NCBI GenBank assembly: GCA_964344685.1 | Contig: CAYFOK010000012.1 | Coordinates: forward strand, 1 to 64,000 | Direction of reading: 5' to 3' | Length of the DNA stretch: 64,000 bases | DNA from: Scalindua sp964344685 | GTDB lineage: Bacteria > Planctomycetota > Brocadiia > Brocadiales > Scalinduaceae | Shown: positions 35,921 through 45,042 of the stretch, piece by piece | Position numbering within the stretch: the stretch's first letter is position 1 | How the letters are laid out: each line of letters starts with the position of its first letter | Made by a program: the position numbers and the translations under genes | Notes under the pieces: model-generated | The model's database searches: none | Seen by the model: only the letters and a program-made list of their open reading frames with translations | Told to the model about the DNA's origin: nothing

Positions 35921-38570
35921 TCCTTCCTCTTATCCATTTATCAATCTCGACAGTAATAACGATTGACACTGTTACCAGTCCTACCTCCAGCCAATCTGTA
36001 ATTGTAAGTGGAACCGTCCTGAAAATCCACTGAAGCGCCGGTACGTACAGGACAGCTAGCTGCGCGAATAATGAAGCTATCATAGCATAGAAGAGAAAGG
36101 GGTTGCTCATCGGCTTCATACTGAAAATAGACACTGTCTCTGAACGGCAGTTGAGCGCCTGGTAGAACTGAAAAAAGACCATTGTTGTAAGAGCTGCGGT
36201 TCGTGCCCTTTCAAGTGGAACTCCGGAATTAAGATTTGACATGAACACATACAGGGTTCCAGCAACCATAACGAACCCCATTAAAAAAGTCCTCTGAATT
36301 ATAAGACTTGAAAGGATACTTTCTTTTGGCTTTCTTGGAGGCTTGTTTAAAATTCCTTTTTCTCCCGGTTCAAAGGCGAGAGCAACATCCTGAAGCCCGT
36401 TTGTGACAAGGTTTAACCAGAGTATCTGAGCAGGAATATACGGTATGGGAATCCTCATTACTATTGTTGCTAAAATAGCGATCAGTTCTCCAAAGCCGCA
36501 GGATACTAGAAAAAGCGTAACCTTCCTGATATTGTCGTATACGACCCTTCCTTCCTCCACTGCAGTAAAAATACTTGCAAAATTGTCATCTGCAAGGACC
36601 ATATCTGATGCCTCCCTTGCTACATCTGTTCCTAATCCACCCATGGCAATGCCAATATGCGCAGCTTTAAGTGCCGGCGCGTCATTAACTCCATCACCTG
36701 TTACAGCTACGATCTCACCATGCCTCGCAAGCTGCCTGGTTATTCTTAATTTATGCTGAGGCGCTACCCTTGCAAATACAGAAACATTTTTTACCATTTT
36801 GAAAAGCTGATCGTCAGCCATCGTCTCTATCTTTTTGCCTGTTAAAACATTAGATTCGTCTGTTGTTATGCCTAACATCCCTGCTATTGCAGAAGCCGTG
36901 GTAGCATGATCTCCGGTAATCATGACAACCCTTATTCCGGCTTCCTTACAGCCTCTTATGGCATTAACAGCTTCAGGTCTTGGAGGATCTAACATTCCCT
37001 GCAGACCTGCAAGGACCATATTGGAATCAATATCGCGATGTGTGATTTCCTCCAAATCAGCAGACACTTCCTTATAAGCCATTGCAAGCACCCTGAGCCC
37101 TTCTTTTGCATAGTCATTGGCAACATGTAAAATCTTATTTTTATCCAGAACCTTATCAACCATGCACATGGTACACATATCGAGTACCATTTCAGGAGCA
37201 CCTTTTACAAACACAATCTTTTTCTCTCTGTATTTGTGGAGGGTTGCCATGTATCCGCGTTCAGATTCAAAAGGCAGAATTTCTATCTGTATATAATTGT
37301 TCTTTTCATCTTCTATGCTGAGTCCTGACTTTGATGCAGAAACGATTAGAGCTCCCTCTGTAGGATCCCCATCAACCTTGTACAGGCCATCCTCTTCGTA
37401 AATATTGGACTCATTACAGAGGCATCCTATCCTGAGGACCTTTCTGAGATTTTCCAGCTCGTCCGGGCTGATAGCGGCTTGTTTATGGAGAATCATCCCC
37501 TTCGGTTCATATCCGCTCCCTGTAACCTCATATGTCTTCTTTCCATCAAAAACAAACCTGACAGTCATTTCATTTTTAGTCAAGGTCCCTGTTTTGTCAG
37601 AACCTATAATGGTTGTGCTTCCAAGGGTTTCCACGGCAGGCAGTTTTCTTACAATGGCATTACGCCTTGCCATCCTTGCAACACCAATAGCCATAGTTAT
37701 TGTCACAGCAACAGGCAATCCTTCAGGTACTGCCGACACTGCTGTGGCGACAGCGACCAAAAACATGTCTGATGCCTTTGCTCCGAGAATTATGCCTGCT
37801 ACAAAGACGAGAGCAGAAAATCCTATAACTGCAAATCCTATTAACCTGGCAAACCTTACAAGTTTGCCCTGAAGCGGAGTCTTGACTGCAGATACTTCCT
37901 TAACCTCCTTTGCAATCTGTCCGAGGACTGTCCTCTGTCCTGTCTCAACAACAATACCTTTAGCCCTTCCACTGGCGACAACCGTACCCATAAAAGCTAC
38001 GTTCCTCTGGTCTCCAGGTGTCAAGTTGCCTTCATTTATAGTGGATATAATCTTCTCAGCAGGGATAGATTCTCCGGTTAGCATGGCCTCTTCAATCTTC
38101 AACTCAATTGTTTTAAACAACCTTATATCAGCAGGAACCTTAGAACCTGATGAAAGTAATACAATATCGCCCGGAACAAGCTCCAGGCTGTTTATCTCTT
38201 TCTCTATACCGTCCCTGAGAACCCTTGCCTTAGGCACTATCATCTTTTTTAATGCTCTTACACCTTCTTCTGCCTTGAACTCCTGGATGTACCCGATAAC
38301 CGCATTGAGTACCACAACAGCCGTAATAACTCCAAAATCTATGTATTCTTTGAGAATAAATGTAACAATCGCCGCAATTAGAAGGATATAGATCAATGGA
38401 CTTGTAAATTGATGAAGTAGTATTTTGAATTTATTGATCTTATCCTCTTCAGCAAGTTTGTTTGGACCGTACTGTAAAAGGCGTTTTTTTACTTCGTTAT
38501 CACTCAACCCTCTTTCTGAAGTATTGAGTTTCCGGAAAGTATCTTTTGAATCAATCTGATACCAGTTCAT
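35892..38570 (-). CDS. P-type cation-transporting ATPase (Ca2+-ATPase/PMR1-like)
   Basis: The likely start is the ATG at 38570, opening with MNWYQIDSKDTFRKL. An upstream in-frame ATG at 38666 adds 32 atypical residues. About 892 residues include a cation-ATPase N-terminal domain, the actuator motif LTGES, the phosphorylation site DKTGTLTKNEM, the hinge TGDGVNDAPALKAAHIG, and the M4 motif PEGLP. M6 carries NLVTNG(L)QD. These match calcium-type pumps. It is an inner-membrane exporter or importer of divalent cations. The final residues (SALVNRKS) and the stop codon fall inside the copy C repeat on the opposite strand, so the C-terminus has probably been replaced by repeat sequence. Confidence 0.85.
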   Translation of the reverse strand: MNWYQIDSKDTFRKLNTSERGLSDNEVKKRLLQYGPNKLAEEDKINKFKILLHQFTSPLIYILLIAAIVTFILKEYIDFGVITAVVVLNAVIGYIQEFKAEEGVRALKKMIVPKARVLRDGIEKEINSLELVPGDIVLLSSGSKVPADIRLFKTIELKIEEAMLTGESIPAEKIISTINEGNLTPGDQRNVAFMGTVVASGRAKGIVVETGQRTVLGQIAKEVKEVSAVKTPLQGKLVRFARLIGFAVIGFSALVFVAGIILGAKASDMFLVAVATAVSAVPEGLPVAVTITMAIGVARMARRNAIVRKLPAVETLGSTTIIGSDKTGTLTKNEMTVRFVFDGKKTYEVTGSGYEPKGMILHKQAAISPDELENLRKVLRIGCLCNESNIYEEDGLYKVDGDPTEGALIVSASKSGLSIEDEKNNYIQIEILPFESERGYMATLHKYREKKIVFVKGAPEMVLDMCTMCMVDKVLDKNKILHVANDYAKEGLRVLAMAYKEVSADLEEITHRDIDSNMVLAGLQGMLDPPRPEAVNAIRGCKEAGIRVVMITGDHATTASAIAGMLGITTDESNVLTGKKIETMADDQLFKMVKNVSVFARVAPQHKLRITRQLARHGEIVAVTGDGVNDAPALKAAHIGIAMGGLGTDVAREASDMVLADDNFASIFTAVEEGRVVYDNIRKVTLFLVSCGFGELIAILATIVMRIPIPYIPAQILWLNLVTNGLQDVALAFEPGEKGILNKPPRKPKESILSSLIIQRTFLMGFVMVAGTLYVFMSNLNSGVPLERARTAALTTMVFFQFYQALNCRSETVSIFSMKPMSNPFLFYAMIASLFAQLAVLYVPALQWIFRTVPLTITDWLEVGLVTVSIVITVEIDKWIRGRRSALVNRKS

Positions 38571-39817
38571 TTTTAAAATGATAAATGATAGAAAATTGTT
38601 TTTATAATATTCTGCTGACTCGTATGACCGTTCTTCGCAAAAATTCATCCTATGACAATTTTTCATAGAAACCTGCCAATACGGGAATATTATAATTCAT
38701 TTACTTTGGATTTTGTAGTCAGTTAGTTGCTTTAAGACAATAAAGCTTATAAGATAGTTTACGGTGTGGTAGAGTGAATGGCCTCTTATCTCGACAACAC
38801 ATAAGCTATTGTTACAAGAAACAGTGCCATTCCTCCCTATCACTGTAGTCAAATTGTAATCAACTCCAGCGTTATCAGCAGAACTCTACAGAAATAAACA
38901 GAAAAGAGGCAACATCATAAATTATTATCAGATAATGTGACCACAGCATAACAGACACTGTATCAAGCAGTTAGGTAAATTTTTAAAAATGGTCTTCAGC
39001 GTCTATTAATCAGTAGGACGAAGGTTCGATTCCTTCAGGGCGCACCATTACCCCCCCCCCTACACATAACATAACCGGAACAACTGTCCCTGTTTTACTC
39101 ATCTATCAGGAACACCGTATTCCGCTTTCACAGTCTTACCCTGGCTTTTTCCTAAAAACATAATACTTATATAATCACAATAATCAAGAGGTAAATGAGT
39201 GGTGTGGTTAGGGAGTAAATTTGCCTAATACTGCTTCCGATCTAAACATTGCATATTACTCAAAGTTCAATCAAAACAAAAGGAATTACGAAGAAAAAAA
39301 ATGATAACAGAAGGATAGTACTTACGAAATAGACAGTATTTTAAATAAAAAAGGCCTATGCAAATAATCACATAAACCTTTTTATATATTAGCTGGGTGG
39401 TACCCAGATCTTAGCTTTAAAGAAGAGGAGAAATCAGCTAAGCTCTTAACTCCTAAGCTCCCCTTACTACCTCCCAAAAGGAACACAGAACATAGCTTGG
39501 AAAGGAGAAAGCAGCTAAAGTTTCATGTTCCTAATATTTCCTACAAACATCGTTTCTCTCTTCTTATATATATTATAAACCATAATTGGAAACTTGCAAA
39601 GAAGGAAATAGTATCAGAACACACAGGGGAATTGCAGGCCTGACACTTATTCTTTTATAAAAAATCAAATCTATTCATTTGGGATAAATATATGTGTTGA
39701 ATTGTAAAATCTGAGGAACAAAAGGAGAATACAATAACTAAAATTTGCCAATCGTTAAATAATTGTGTTATAGTATTTTTGAGGCAACCTTCTAATTTTA
39801 TTGAAATTTCATATAAT
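38571..39817. other. Long repeat-bearing intergenic region
   Basis: It holds a copy of the TCAACTCC(A/G)CGT repeat at about 38853-38922, copy D of the tRNA-tailed repeat, and a C-run of about ten bases at 39051-39060. A palindrome CTGGGT-GGT-ACCCAG lies near 39391. No gene is supported between 39065 and 39817. Confidence 0.4.
38900..39061 (+). repeat. tRNA-tailed interspersed repeat, copy D (best T-arm)
   Basis: The best preserved tRNA 3' half: TTAATCAGTAGGACGAAGG, T-loop TTCGATT, CCTTC, acceptor AGGGCGC and ACCA. The T-stem is perfect (GAAGG/CCTTC). The tail is ATTAC followed by a C-run. The upstream 100 bases match copy A. No matching 5' acceptor strand is present, so it is not a complete tRNA gene. 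Confidence 0.65.
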
Positions 39818-40243
39818 TCATTTAAGACCATTTACTTTGAAACATTCCATATATTTTTTGTCAACTACTTTAATGTGATCAACTATCCACTTCTTTAAAA
39901 ATTCAAATATTTCACACGCAATTTGATAATCATCACCATTTATTTTATTACGATAATCAGTCACTTTATTGAAAAAATTGAAGTGTTCCTCTTTGTGATG
40001 TGAATACTCTGTATAACCGAACTGTAACATATAAGCTTCTTCAGTTGCAAAATGTTCTTTTGCATATCCAGCCATTTCATCTAAAATCCCCAATATACTT
40101 TCTCCATATTTACTGAATTGCATTTCATCAACAGCCTTATCAAGAATTAAAGCAATAGTGTCATTGATAATGTTAATGAGCTTTTTGTGCTGCTCATCAA
40201 TTATTGATATACCCACACTAAAACTGTCGTCCCACTCAATCAT
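39818..40243 (-). CDS. Bacteriohemerythrin
   Basis: The 141-residue protein carries the full hemerythrin ligand set: WDDSFSVGISIIDEQHKKL, HFATEEAYMLQFGY, HHKEEHFNFF and WIVDHIKVVDKKYMECF. Bacteriohemerythrins bind oxygen (and often NO) reversibly at a diiron site in the cytoplasm. It closely resembles the C-terminal domain of the protein at 28916, including the final (E/D)CFK(V/K)NGL. It begins one base after the GNAT stop, so the two genes are cotranscribed. Confidence 0.9.
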   Translation of the reverse strand: MIEWDDSFSVGISIIDEQHKKLINIINDTIALILDKAVDEMQFSKYGESILGILDEMAGYAKEHFATEEAYMLQFGYTEYSHHKEEHFNFFNKVTDYRNKINGDDYQIACEIFEFLKKWIVDHIKVVDKKYMECFKVNGLK

Positions 40244-40244
40244 A

Positions 40245-40682
40245 TTATGTATCCTTAGAATTCGAGTTTATTATTTTTCCAAAAAAATAACAATCCTCGC
40301 CATCCCATTGCCTCTGCAACAAAATTGATTCAGCAAAACCCATTTTTTTATAAAATCCTTCGGCCTCATATTGAGCAAAGCTCCAACACCATAGCTTGGG
40401 AATATTATCTCTTCGGCATATTTCAATTGCCCTATTAACCAATAGTGTCCCCAGGCCTTTCTGCTTAGAAACCAATGTGTGAATTTTATAAGAACCATCT
40501 GCAGGCTCCAGCACCATGACACCTTCAACCTTCCCTCTTTCCATGGCAATATAGCACCATTGTTTAGTAATAAAAAACAGGTTTTGTTCTTTGTCAGAAA
40601 AAGTACGTTTTTCAGTATTGAGGACCTCTAAGAGCTTGCAAACATCCCTGAGATGTTGAACCTGGGCAAGTTGGATTTTCAT
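40245..40682 (-). CDS. GNAT-family N-acetyltransferase
   Basis: The 145 residues show the GNAT fold: strand-helix start QLAQVQHLRDVCKLLEVL, central strands with YIAMERGKVEGVMVLEP, the acetyl-CoA loop KQKGLGTLLVNRAIEICRR, and LWCWSFAQYEAEGFYKKMGF. The Q/RxxGxG/A motif is QKGLGT. Substrate unknown. It is the first gene of a pair with the hemerythrin. Confidence 0.75.
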   Translation of the reverse strand: MKIQLAQVQHLRDVCKLLEVLNTEKRTFSDKEQNLFFITKQWCYIAMERGKVEGVMVLEPADGSYKIHTLVSKQKGLGTLLVNRAIEICRRDNIPKLWCWSFAQYEAEGFYKKMGFAESILLQRQWDGEDCYFFGKIINSNSKDT

Positions 40683-40904
40683 TTGTAATCATGAAATTAT
40701 TAACATTAAATCTTTTTTCAATATGATAAGGATTTTAGCAATAATTACTATATAGTGAATTTTATACTTAATTGATTCCATGTCAAACAGGATTTATATT
40801 CTGTTTGATATTCAAGATATGAGTATTCTAAACAGCCTTGACTATAAACAAGCTTGTCAGTGTATGAAGGGAAAGGAATGGATGTGAACTAAGAGAATCA
40901 AAAA

Positions 40905-41100
40905 CAGAGGGTGTTAACTACTTTCCCACCTCAAAAGAAGATTTACGAATGCATATTCCTGGACCTGGTTAAATTACTGGCATTTGTCATTCGCTATTCG
41001 TCATTTATCAGTAGTCATTCGTCAACCTGCAACTTGTAACCCGTAACTCGCAACACGTTTTACTCTTTTACCTCTGTGTCAATTCGGTATATCAGAATTT
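40905..41100 (+). repeat. Composite repeat with seven-base array, copy E
   Basis: A GAGGGTGTTAACTA start, TCAAAAGAAGATTTACGAA and ATTCCTGGACCTGGTTAAAT are followed by eleven exact heptads at 40981-41057: CATTTGT, CATTCGC, TATTCGT, CATTTAT, CAGTAGT, CATTCGT, CAACCTG, CAACTTG, TAACCCG, TAACTCG, CAACACG. The end TTTTACTCTTTTACCTCTGT and TCAATTC is also shared with copy F. The heptad part differs from F at only six of 77 positions. Confidence 0.75.
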
Positions 41101-41179
41101 ATCACTTTTTTTATGGCAGCTAAGCCTTGTGGGAAGGTTTAATTAATAGTCTGATACATTAAGCTGATATACCAGGCGA

Positions 41180-41584
41180 TTATTGTTGAGTTATTTTCTT
41201 ATACTCACCATAGAGAATGCTTTCTTCGAACCATATCCTTAGATTAAGAGCATCAAAAAGTCTTTCGTACTCTCTCTGAAAACTGTTATCCATAACTCCT
41301 TTAGAATATTTAGTAAAGAATTCCAGCATTCCTTCATGGATATCCCCTATACCATTTACAAAAAAAATTAATATTTCTTTGAGCTTCTCATTATTTTCCG
41401 AAGCTTTTCTGAGATTTGAATAAAGCTGTTCGTCCTCATTCCAAAGATGTTTCAGCAAATCCGCAGCTAAAAACATGAGTTTAGCCTGTCCCTCCTTCGT
41501 AAAAATTCCAAGCTCCTCAACTCCTTTGAATGTTTCAATAATACCTGTGTGCTCCTTCTTAAACTCTTCAATCAGTATTGACAT
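41180..41584 (-). CDS. Hemerythrin HHE-domain protein
   Basis: From the ATG at 41584, preceded by GGGGGTG, the 134-residue product is helical. It has candidate iron ligands in EEFKKEHTGIIE, DLLKHLWNEDEQLY, DIHEGMLEFF and IWFEESILYGEYKK, the pattern of the HHE cation-binding family. The ligand set is less canonical than in the other hemerythrins of this window. The start overlaps the end of the upstream PilZ gene by 13 bases, which indicates translational coupling. Confidence 0.7.
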   Translation of the reverse strand: MSILIEEFKKEHTGIIETFKGVEELGIFTKEGQAKLMFLAADLLKHLWNEDEQLYSNLRKASENNEKLKEILIFFVNGIGDIHEGMLEFFTKYSKGVMDNSFQREYERLFDALNLRIWFEESILYGEYKKITQQ

Positions 41585-41967
41585 GACTGCACCCCCATTA
41601 ATAGTTTTTTGGTGGTTTTGTCTATCTCCCACGTTATATGCTCCTCTATTTCAGTAAATGCAATTGCAATCCCGTATATAGAGGTATCCAGGTGCCTTTT
41701 TGAGCGAACAACTCTTCCGACACATTTTATGCCAGGTGAGGTTATAGAAAAGCCTATCTTTAAATCCATAGCTGTACCAATATCCAGACACTTTCTGGTG
41801 TGAAAAAAAATGCCTCCTGCTCCCAGATTGCTTACAGCGACCATGTCCCAGTCATTGGAAATCGGTCCTTGAGTCTCTGCCGGTTTAATTCTGAACCGTG
41901 TTATGAATGGTTTTTCCAGCCTTTTATATTTCCTTCTTTCTGAAATTTTATACATGGCTATATACAC
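41572..41967 (-). CDS. PilZ-domain protein, paralogue 1
   Basis: The 131-residue protein has the PilZ N-terminal switch (ERRKYKRLEKPFITRFRI, with RxxxR) and the second motif AVSNLGAGGIFF. In that motif the usual Ser of (D/N)xSxxG is Gly. A beta-barrel follows (DLKIGFSITSPGIKCVGRVV). PilZ domains bind c-di-GMP and control motility, adhesion or secretion. It is a paralogue of the gene at 45197, with which it shares upstream DNA. A second ATG four codons in is an alternative start. Confidence 0.75.
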   Translation of the reverse strand: MYIAMYKISERRKYKRLEKPFITRFRIKPAETQGPISNDWDMVAVSNLGAGGIFFHTRKCLDIGTAMDLKIGFSITSPGIKCVGRVVRSKRHLDTSIYGIAIAFTEIEEHITWEIDKTTKKLLMGVQSCQY

Positions 41968-42004
41968 TTATTTGATAACTACAATGTATATAAACAATAA
42001 CAAG

Positions 42005-42021
42005 TTTTATACCAAAAGGAT
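42005..42021 (-). promoter_or_regulatory. Conserved box upstream of the PilZ gene
   Basis: Read on the minus strand, ATCCTTTTGGTATAAAA lies about 38-54 bases upstream of the PilZ start. The same box with one change is at 45636-45652 upstream of the paralogue. It may be a core promoter or regulator site. It is not a sigma-54 consensus. Confidence 0.35.
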
Positions 42022-42129
42022 GCTTTATTTATATTGATTTATTATTTAAATAATATTCTTGCTCAATTCACTAACAGGCACTTGCTTGCGCTCCTATTAC
42101 ACACTTTTTATACTGTGATTGCAGGTTAT

Positions 42130-42250
42130 CAGAGAGTGTGTTTTTATATGGATGGCATGCATTTGCACACAAGTGTATAGCACAAAAGTGTGACATGGCA
42201 CAGATAGAAGAAATATGATAAACAATCCGGACCGGTACAAACCTGAGTGG
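42130..42250 (+). repeat. Duplicated upstream segment, copy X
   Basis: Shared with about 45770-45885: TTGCACACAA, CAAAAGTGxGxCATGGCACA, GGA(A)TATATG or similar, and AAT(C)C(T)GACCGGTA. Both copies sit 160-280 bases upstream of a PilZ gene. The segment can form an imperfect hairpin between its GCACAC and GTGxG parts. Confidence 0.5.
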
Positions 42251-42353
42251 ATTATGATATTGCTTATATGCAAAAAGCAATTTAGATATCAGGGTTCACA
42301 GGGAAGCAGCAGATAAACATTTTTACACTAAAAGCATATAATTTCATGATTGG

Positions 42354-43013
42354 CTACCCAACTTCTCCGTATACAATCAAGTGACGATCGCTTACAATCT
42401 TTACCGAGAGATATTCAAGGCCTATGCTGCTTAGCTGTTGTTCGATTTCTGCAGGTTCAAATGAGGCGCACAACGAATTATAAAAGTCTTTTTTAAGTAT
42501 TTCAGGTTCGTTACCGGCATATTCATTAACAAGCCAATCAACTTTTTCTTTACTGTCAGGCCGAAAAAGATCAACAATAAATATTTTTGTTCCGGAAGAA
42601 CTATAGTCAAGAATGGTCTTCCATAAAACTTCCGGATAGTGCAAATGGTGATACAAACTATTACTAACAATCAAATCATATGATATTCCAGGTATTAGAG
42701 CAGATGGTATTTCTGCCTCAATAAATGTGATATTGCCAGTCTCTCTTCCTTTCCTCTGGTTTGCTAATTCAATCATAATAGCTGCTCCATCAATTCCGAT
42801 AACTGTAGAATCAGGAAAATGTTTTGCAAATCTGAAAGTAATATCTCCAGCCCCACAACCTAAATCGAGAATCGCACCTTTTATATCAGCATCCGGAAAT
42901 TCAATATCAAACAACTTAATTACCCGGCTGTGAAACTCTTCAAAGTCTGCATTTGCATACGCAATGGCATGTCTGGGGTCATCCATTAATTCATTCTCGA
43001 CTATTCTTTCCAT
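42354..43013 (-). CDS. Class I SAM-dependent methyltransferase
   Basis: The 219-residue protein carries the SAM-binding motif AILDLGCGAGDITFRFA, the acidic ribose-binding end of strand 2 (TVIGIDGAAIMIE) and YDLIVSNSLYHHLHYPE at motif IV, with an all-Rossmann layout. The substrate cannot be told. Methyltransferases of this type modify small molecules, lipids or proteins. No operon partner is evident. Confidence 0.8.
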   Translation of the reverse strand: MERIVENELMDDPRHAIAYANADFEEFHSRVIKLFDIEFPDADIKGAILDLGCGAGDITFRFAKHFPDSTVIGIDGAAIMIELANQRKGRETGNITFIEAEIPSALIPGISYDLIVSNSLYHHLHYPEVLWKTILDYSSSGTKIFIVDLFRPDSKEKVDWLVNEYAGNEPEILKKDFYNSLCASFEPAEIEQQLSSIGLEYLSVKIVSDRHLIVYGEVG

Positions 43014-43117
43014 ATCAAATTATTTAAACACCATGATTCACAGGGAACATACCGGCTTACCATACGAACCATATATCGGTTGAGATGTGTGTGCAGCATT
43101 TGTGAACTAAAAAAATC

Positions 43118-43325
43118 AAAGCAGAGGGGTTAACTTCTCCCCCCACCAAAAGAAAATTTTACGATTTAAGATTTACGAATACAGATTTTTAGACCTGGTT
43201 AAATCTACCGGCATTTGCCATTAGTTATTCGTCATTTGTCAGCAGTCATTCGTCACCCTGCAACTTGTAACCCGTAACTCGCAACACGTTTTTACTCTTT
43301 TACCTCTGTATCAATTCTTGATATC
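43118..43325 (+). repeat. Composite repeat with seven-base array, copy F
   Basis: This copy aligns with E over about 200 bases: GAGGGGTTAACT, CAAAAGAAAATTTTACGA, TTTACGAATACAGA, GACCTGGTTAAATC, then eleven heptads at 43212-43288 and TTTACTCTTTTACCTCTGTATCAATTC. Its right end overlaps the last codons and stop of the gene at 43311 on the other strand. Confidence 0.75.
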
Positions 43326-43946
43326 AGTGTCTGTCCATGTTATTAAGCCTAAGATTCTCTTAAAGAACCCCCTTTCACTCTGATTTGCCTTGAGATAGAC
43401 TTGCCTGGCACTATCTTCAATTCTTGCAAAATTATCAACACGATTATTGAATTCTGACTCAATTACTTCCATCTCTTCGTCATTCAGATCGAAGAGTTCC
43501 TGAAGCCACTTAAAACCTACACGCTTTACTTTATTAGCGAATATCCTCGCTGCTAAACCGGCTATCCCATCGATCCCCGCATTGTATGAGAGCACAAGTT
43601 CTCTGAATTCCTGGTCTATCTTCGAAGCAAATAAATCAACTCCCTCAGTTGATTTATCTTCAGACAGAACATACGAAGTTTTCCGAATAATACTTTTATA
43701 AATCTGACCCTTTAAATCTTTTCGCAAAGCAGTGTTTTTTATATATGACCAGATACGGCTTACTAAAGCCCAATTCAGGAAAGAGAAAATTATGAATGTT
43801 TCATCGGCTTGTTCTCTTGATACCTCTTTATCCGTAGTATTTTTAGTTATCCCTAAAAAGTTTTCTGTATGTTGACGTGCGTATTCAGAACCTTGATCTG
43901 CAAGAAGATCACATAAACCCTTTAAGGACGAATTCGTTTCTTCCAT
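43311..43946 (-). CDS. Hypothetical helical protein, 211 aa
   Basis: I do not recognise this family. The product is soluble and mostly helical (FIIFSFLNWALVSRIWSYIK, LAARIFANKVKRVGFKWLQEL), with charged helices near the C-terminus. The stop codon and last residues (DIKN) fall in repeat copy F, so the 3' end may have been reshaped by the repeat. The gene is 130 bases downstream of the lipase gene on the same strand and may share its transcript. Confidence 0.5.
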   Translation of the reverse strand: MEETNSSLKGLCDLLADQGSEYARQHTENFLGITKNTTDKEVSREQADETFIIFSFLNWALVSRIWSYIKNTALRKDLKGQIYKSIIRKTSYVLSEDKSTEGVDLFASKIDQEFRELVLSYNAGIDGIAGLAARIFANKVKRVGFKWLQELFDLNDEEMEVIESEFNNRVDNFARIEDSARQVYLKANQSERGFFKRILGLITWTDTDIKN

Positions 43947-44074
43947 CTTAATTTTCTAATTTAATTAGTGCCGGCTGTACCAGCTCAATAATTCTGTAGC
44001 TCTTTGCAGTTTGTAAAATGGGCTGGCCTGACCTTTATACTTCTACTTATCATGCAATGCAAGTTTCATTCTTA

Positions 44075-44911
44075 CTACTTGCTTCTTTTGAGGTCTGCTT
44101 TTAATCTTACCAAATATCCACGTTTAGCATCATGAAGCACATGGTTGCCATAAATGTCTGTTTTTGCCTTTAGAATATGTCCTATATCCATTAGCAGATT
44201 GAAGACTTTCTTCCTGATAGAAGTCCATTCCTTATGACTGGTTTTCCTTGCATTGTGTTTCAAAATAATTCTGCCGCCAGAATGCGAGTAGAATGGTTCT
44301 GGTGGTACATGAGGAACAATATCACCCTCGTTTATGATGCGGTAATGTGGCCCGGCCTTAAGAGCGGCATTGAGTAATTCAGCGAATTTACCGTCAGCCG
44401 GTCTTGGAGACGCAAACGTATACAAACCATAAACAGGAATTTTGTTTTCAATAAGCATTCCCGCGAACAACGAGGCTAAAGCCCCACCCAGGCTATGCCC
44501 TGTCAGCCAGATTCGTTGATTACTGGTGCGCCTGCTGCTGATAGCATTGGTTAAACGGATCACGGCAGGATAAAGTGCATCTTGAAACCCCTCATGCGCC
44601 TTTGTGTCATCCATAGGCCCCGGATCACTAACAGCCTGAAAGTTCGAGAGCCAATCCTTAATAGATTCACTGCCGCGAAAGGCCACCACAATATCTTTGT
44701 CGCTGCTCATGACGAATGCCTGTGTATCAATATCAGTTTTCTCTACATCCACGAATGTCGGCTCAGAGAATCCCCACTTTTTTACTGTAGATTTAACGTT
44801 ATTTTCTGATTTGTACGCTAGATCGCACGCCGCGGCTAATGATAATGACGTTTCCGGATCATAAGATTTGGTCGCTCGCAGTGATGTGAAATCCGCTTTT
44901 TCTTTGGCCAT
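44075..44911 (-). CDS. Class 3 (fungal-type) lipase family protein
   Basis: The 278-residue protein shows the class 3 lipase features: FVMSSDKDIVVAFRGSESIKDW, the nucleophile elbow TGHSLGGALASLFAGM (Ser in GHSLG), YTFASPRPADGKFAELL, and a catalytic-Asp/His region EGDIVPHVPPEPFYSHSGG. No signal peptide is visible, so it may be cytoplasmic. It probably hydrolyses acylglycerols or phospholipids. The catalytic triad looks intact. Confidence 0.85.
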   Translation of the reverse strand: MAKEKADFTSLRATKSYDPETSLSLAAACDLAYKSENNVKSTVKKWGFSEPTFVDVEKTDIDTQAFVMSSDKDIVVAFRGSESIKDWLSNFQAVSDPGPMDDTKAHEGFQDALYPAVIRLTNAISSRRTSNQRIWLTGHSLGGALASLFAGMLIENKIPVYGLYTFASPRPADGKFAELLNAALKAGPHYRIINEGDIVPHVPPEPFYSHSGGRIILKHNARKTSHKEWTSIRKKVFNLLMDIGHILKAKTDIYGNHVLHDAKRGYLVRLKADLKRSK

Positions 44912-45042
44912 AGTTTTTCTCCTTCAGATATATGGATATTATTTAAACATAACAAGTAATTATACAGTTTCTGTATAACACCACAATTCTAATGATAAAC
45001 AGAAAAGTCAGATTGCTGCCTTATGAAACGGTAATGCGAAAG

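Noticed and set aside
39388..39410. GGGTGGTACC motif resembling the T-box antiterminator signature
   Set aside because: It is explained by a perfect CTGGGT-GGT-ACCCAG palindrome. No specifier stem or downstream aminoacyl-tRNA synthetase or amino-acid gene on the plus strand follows.
28236..43290. CRISPR array
   Set aside because: The seven-base arrays have no spacer-repeat alternation, and no cas genes are in the window.
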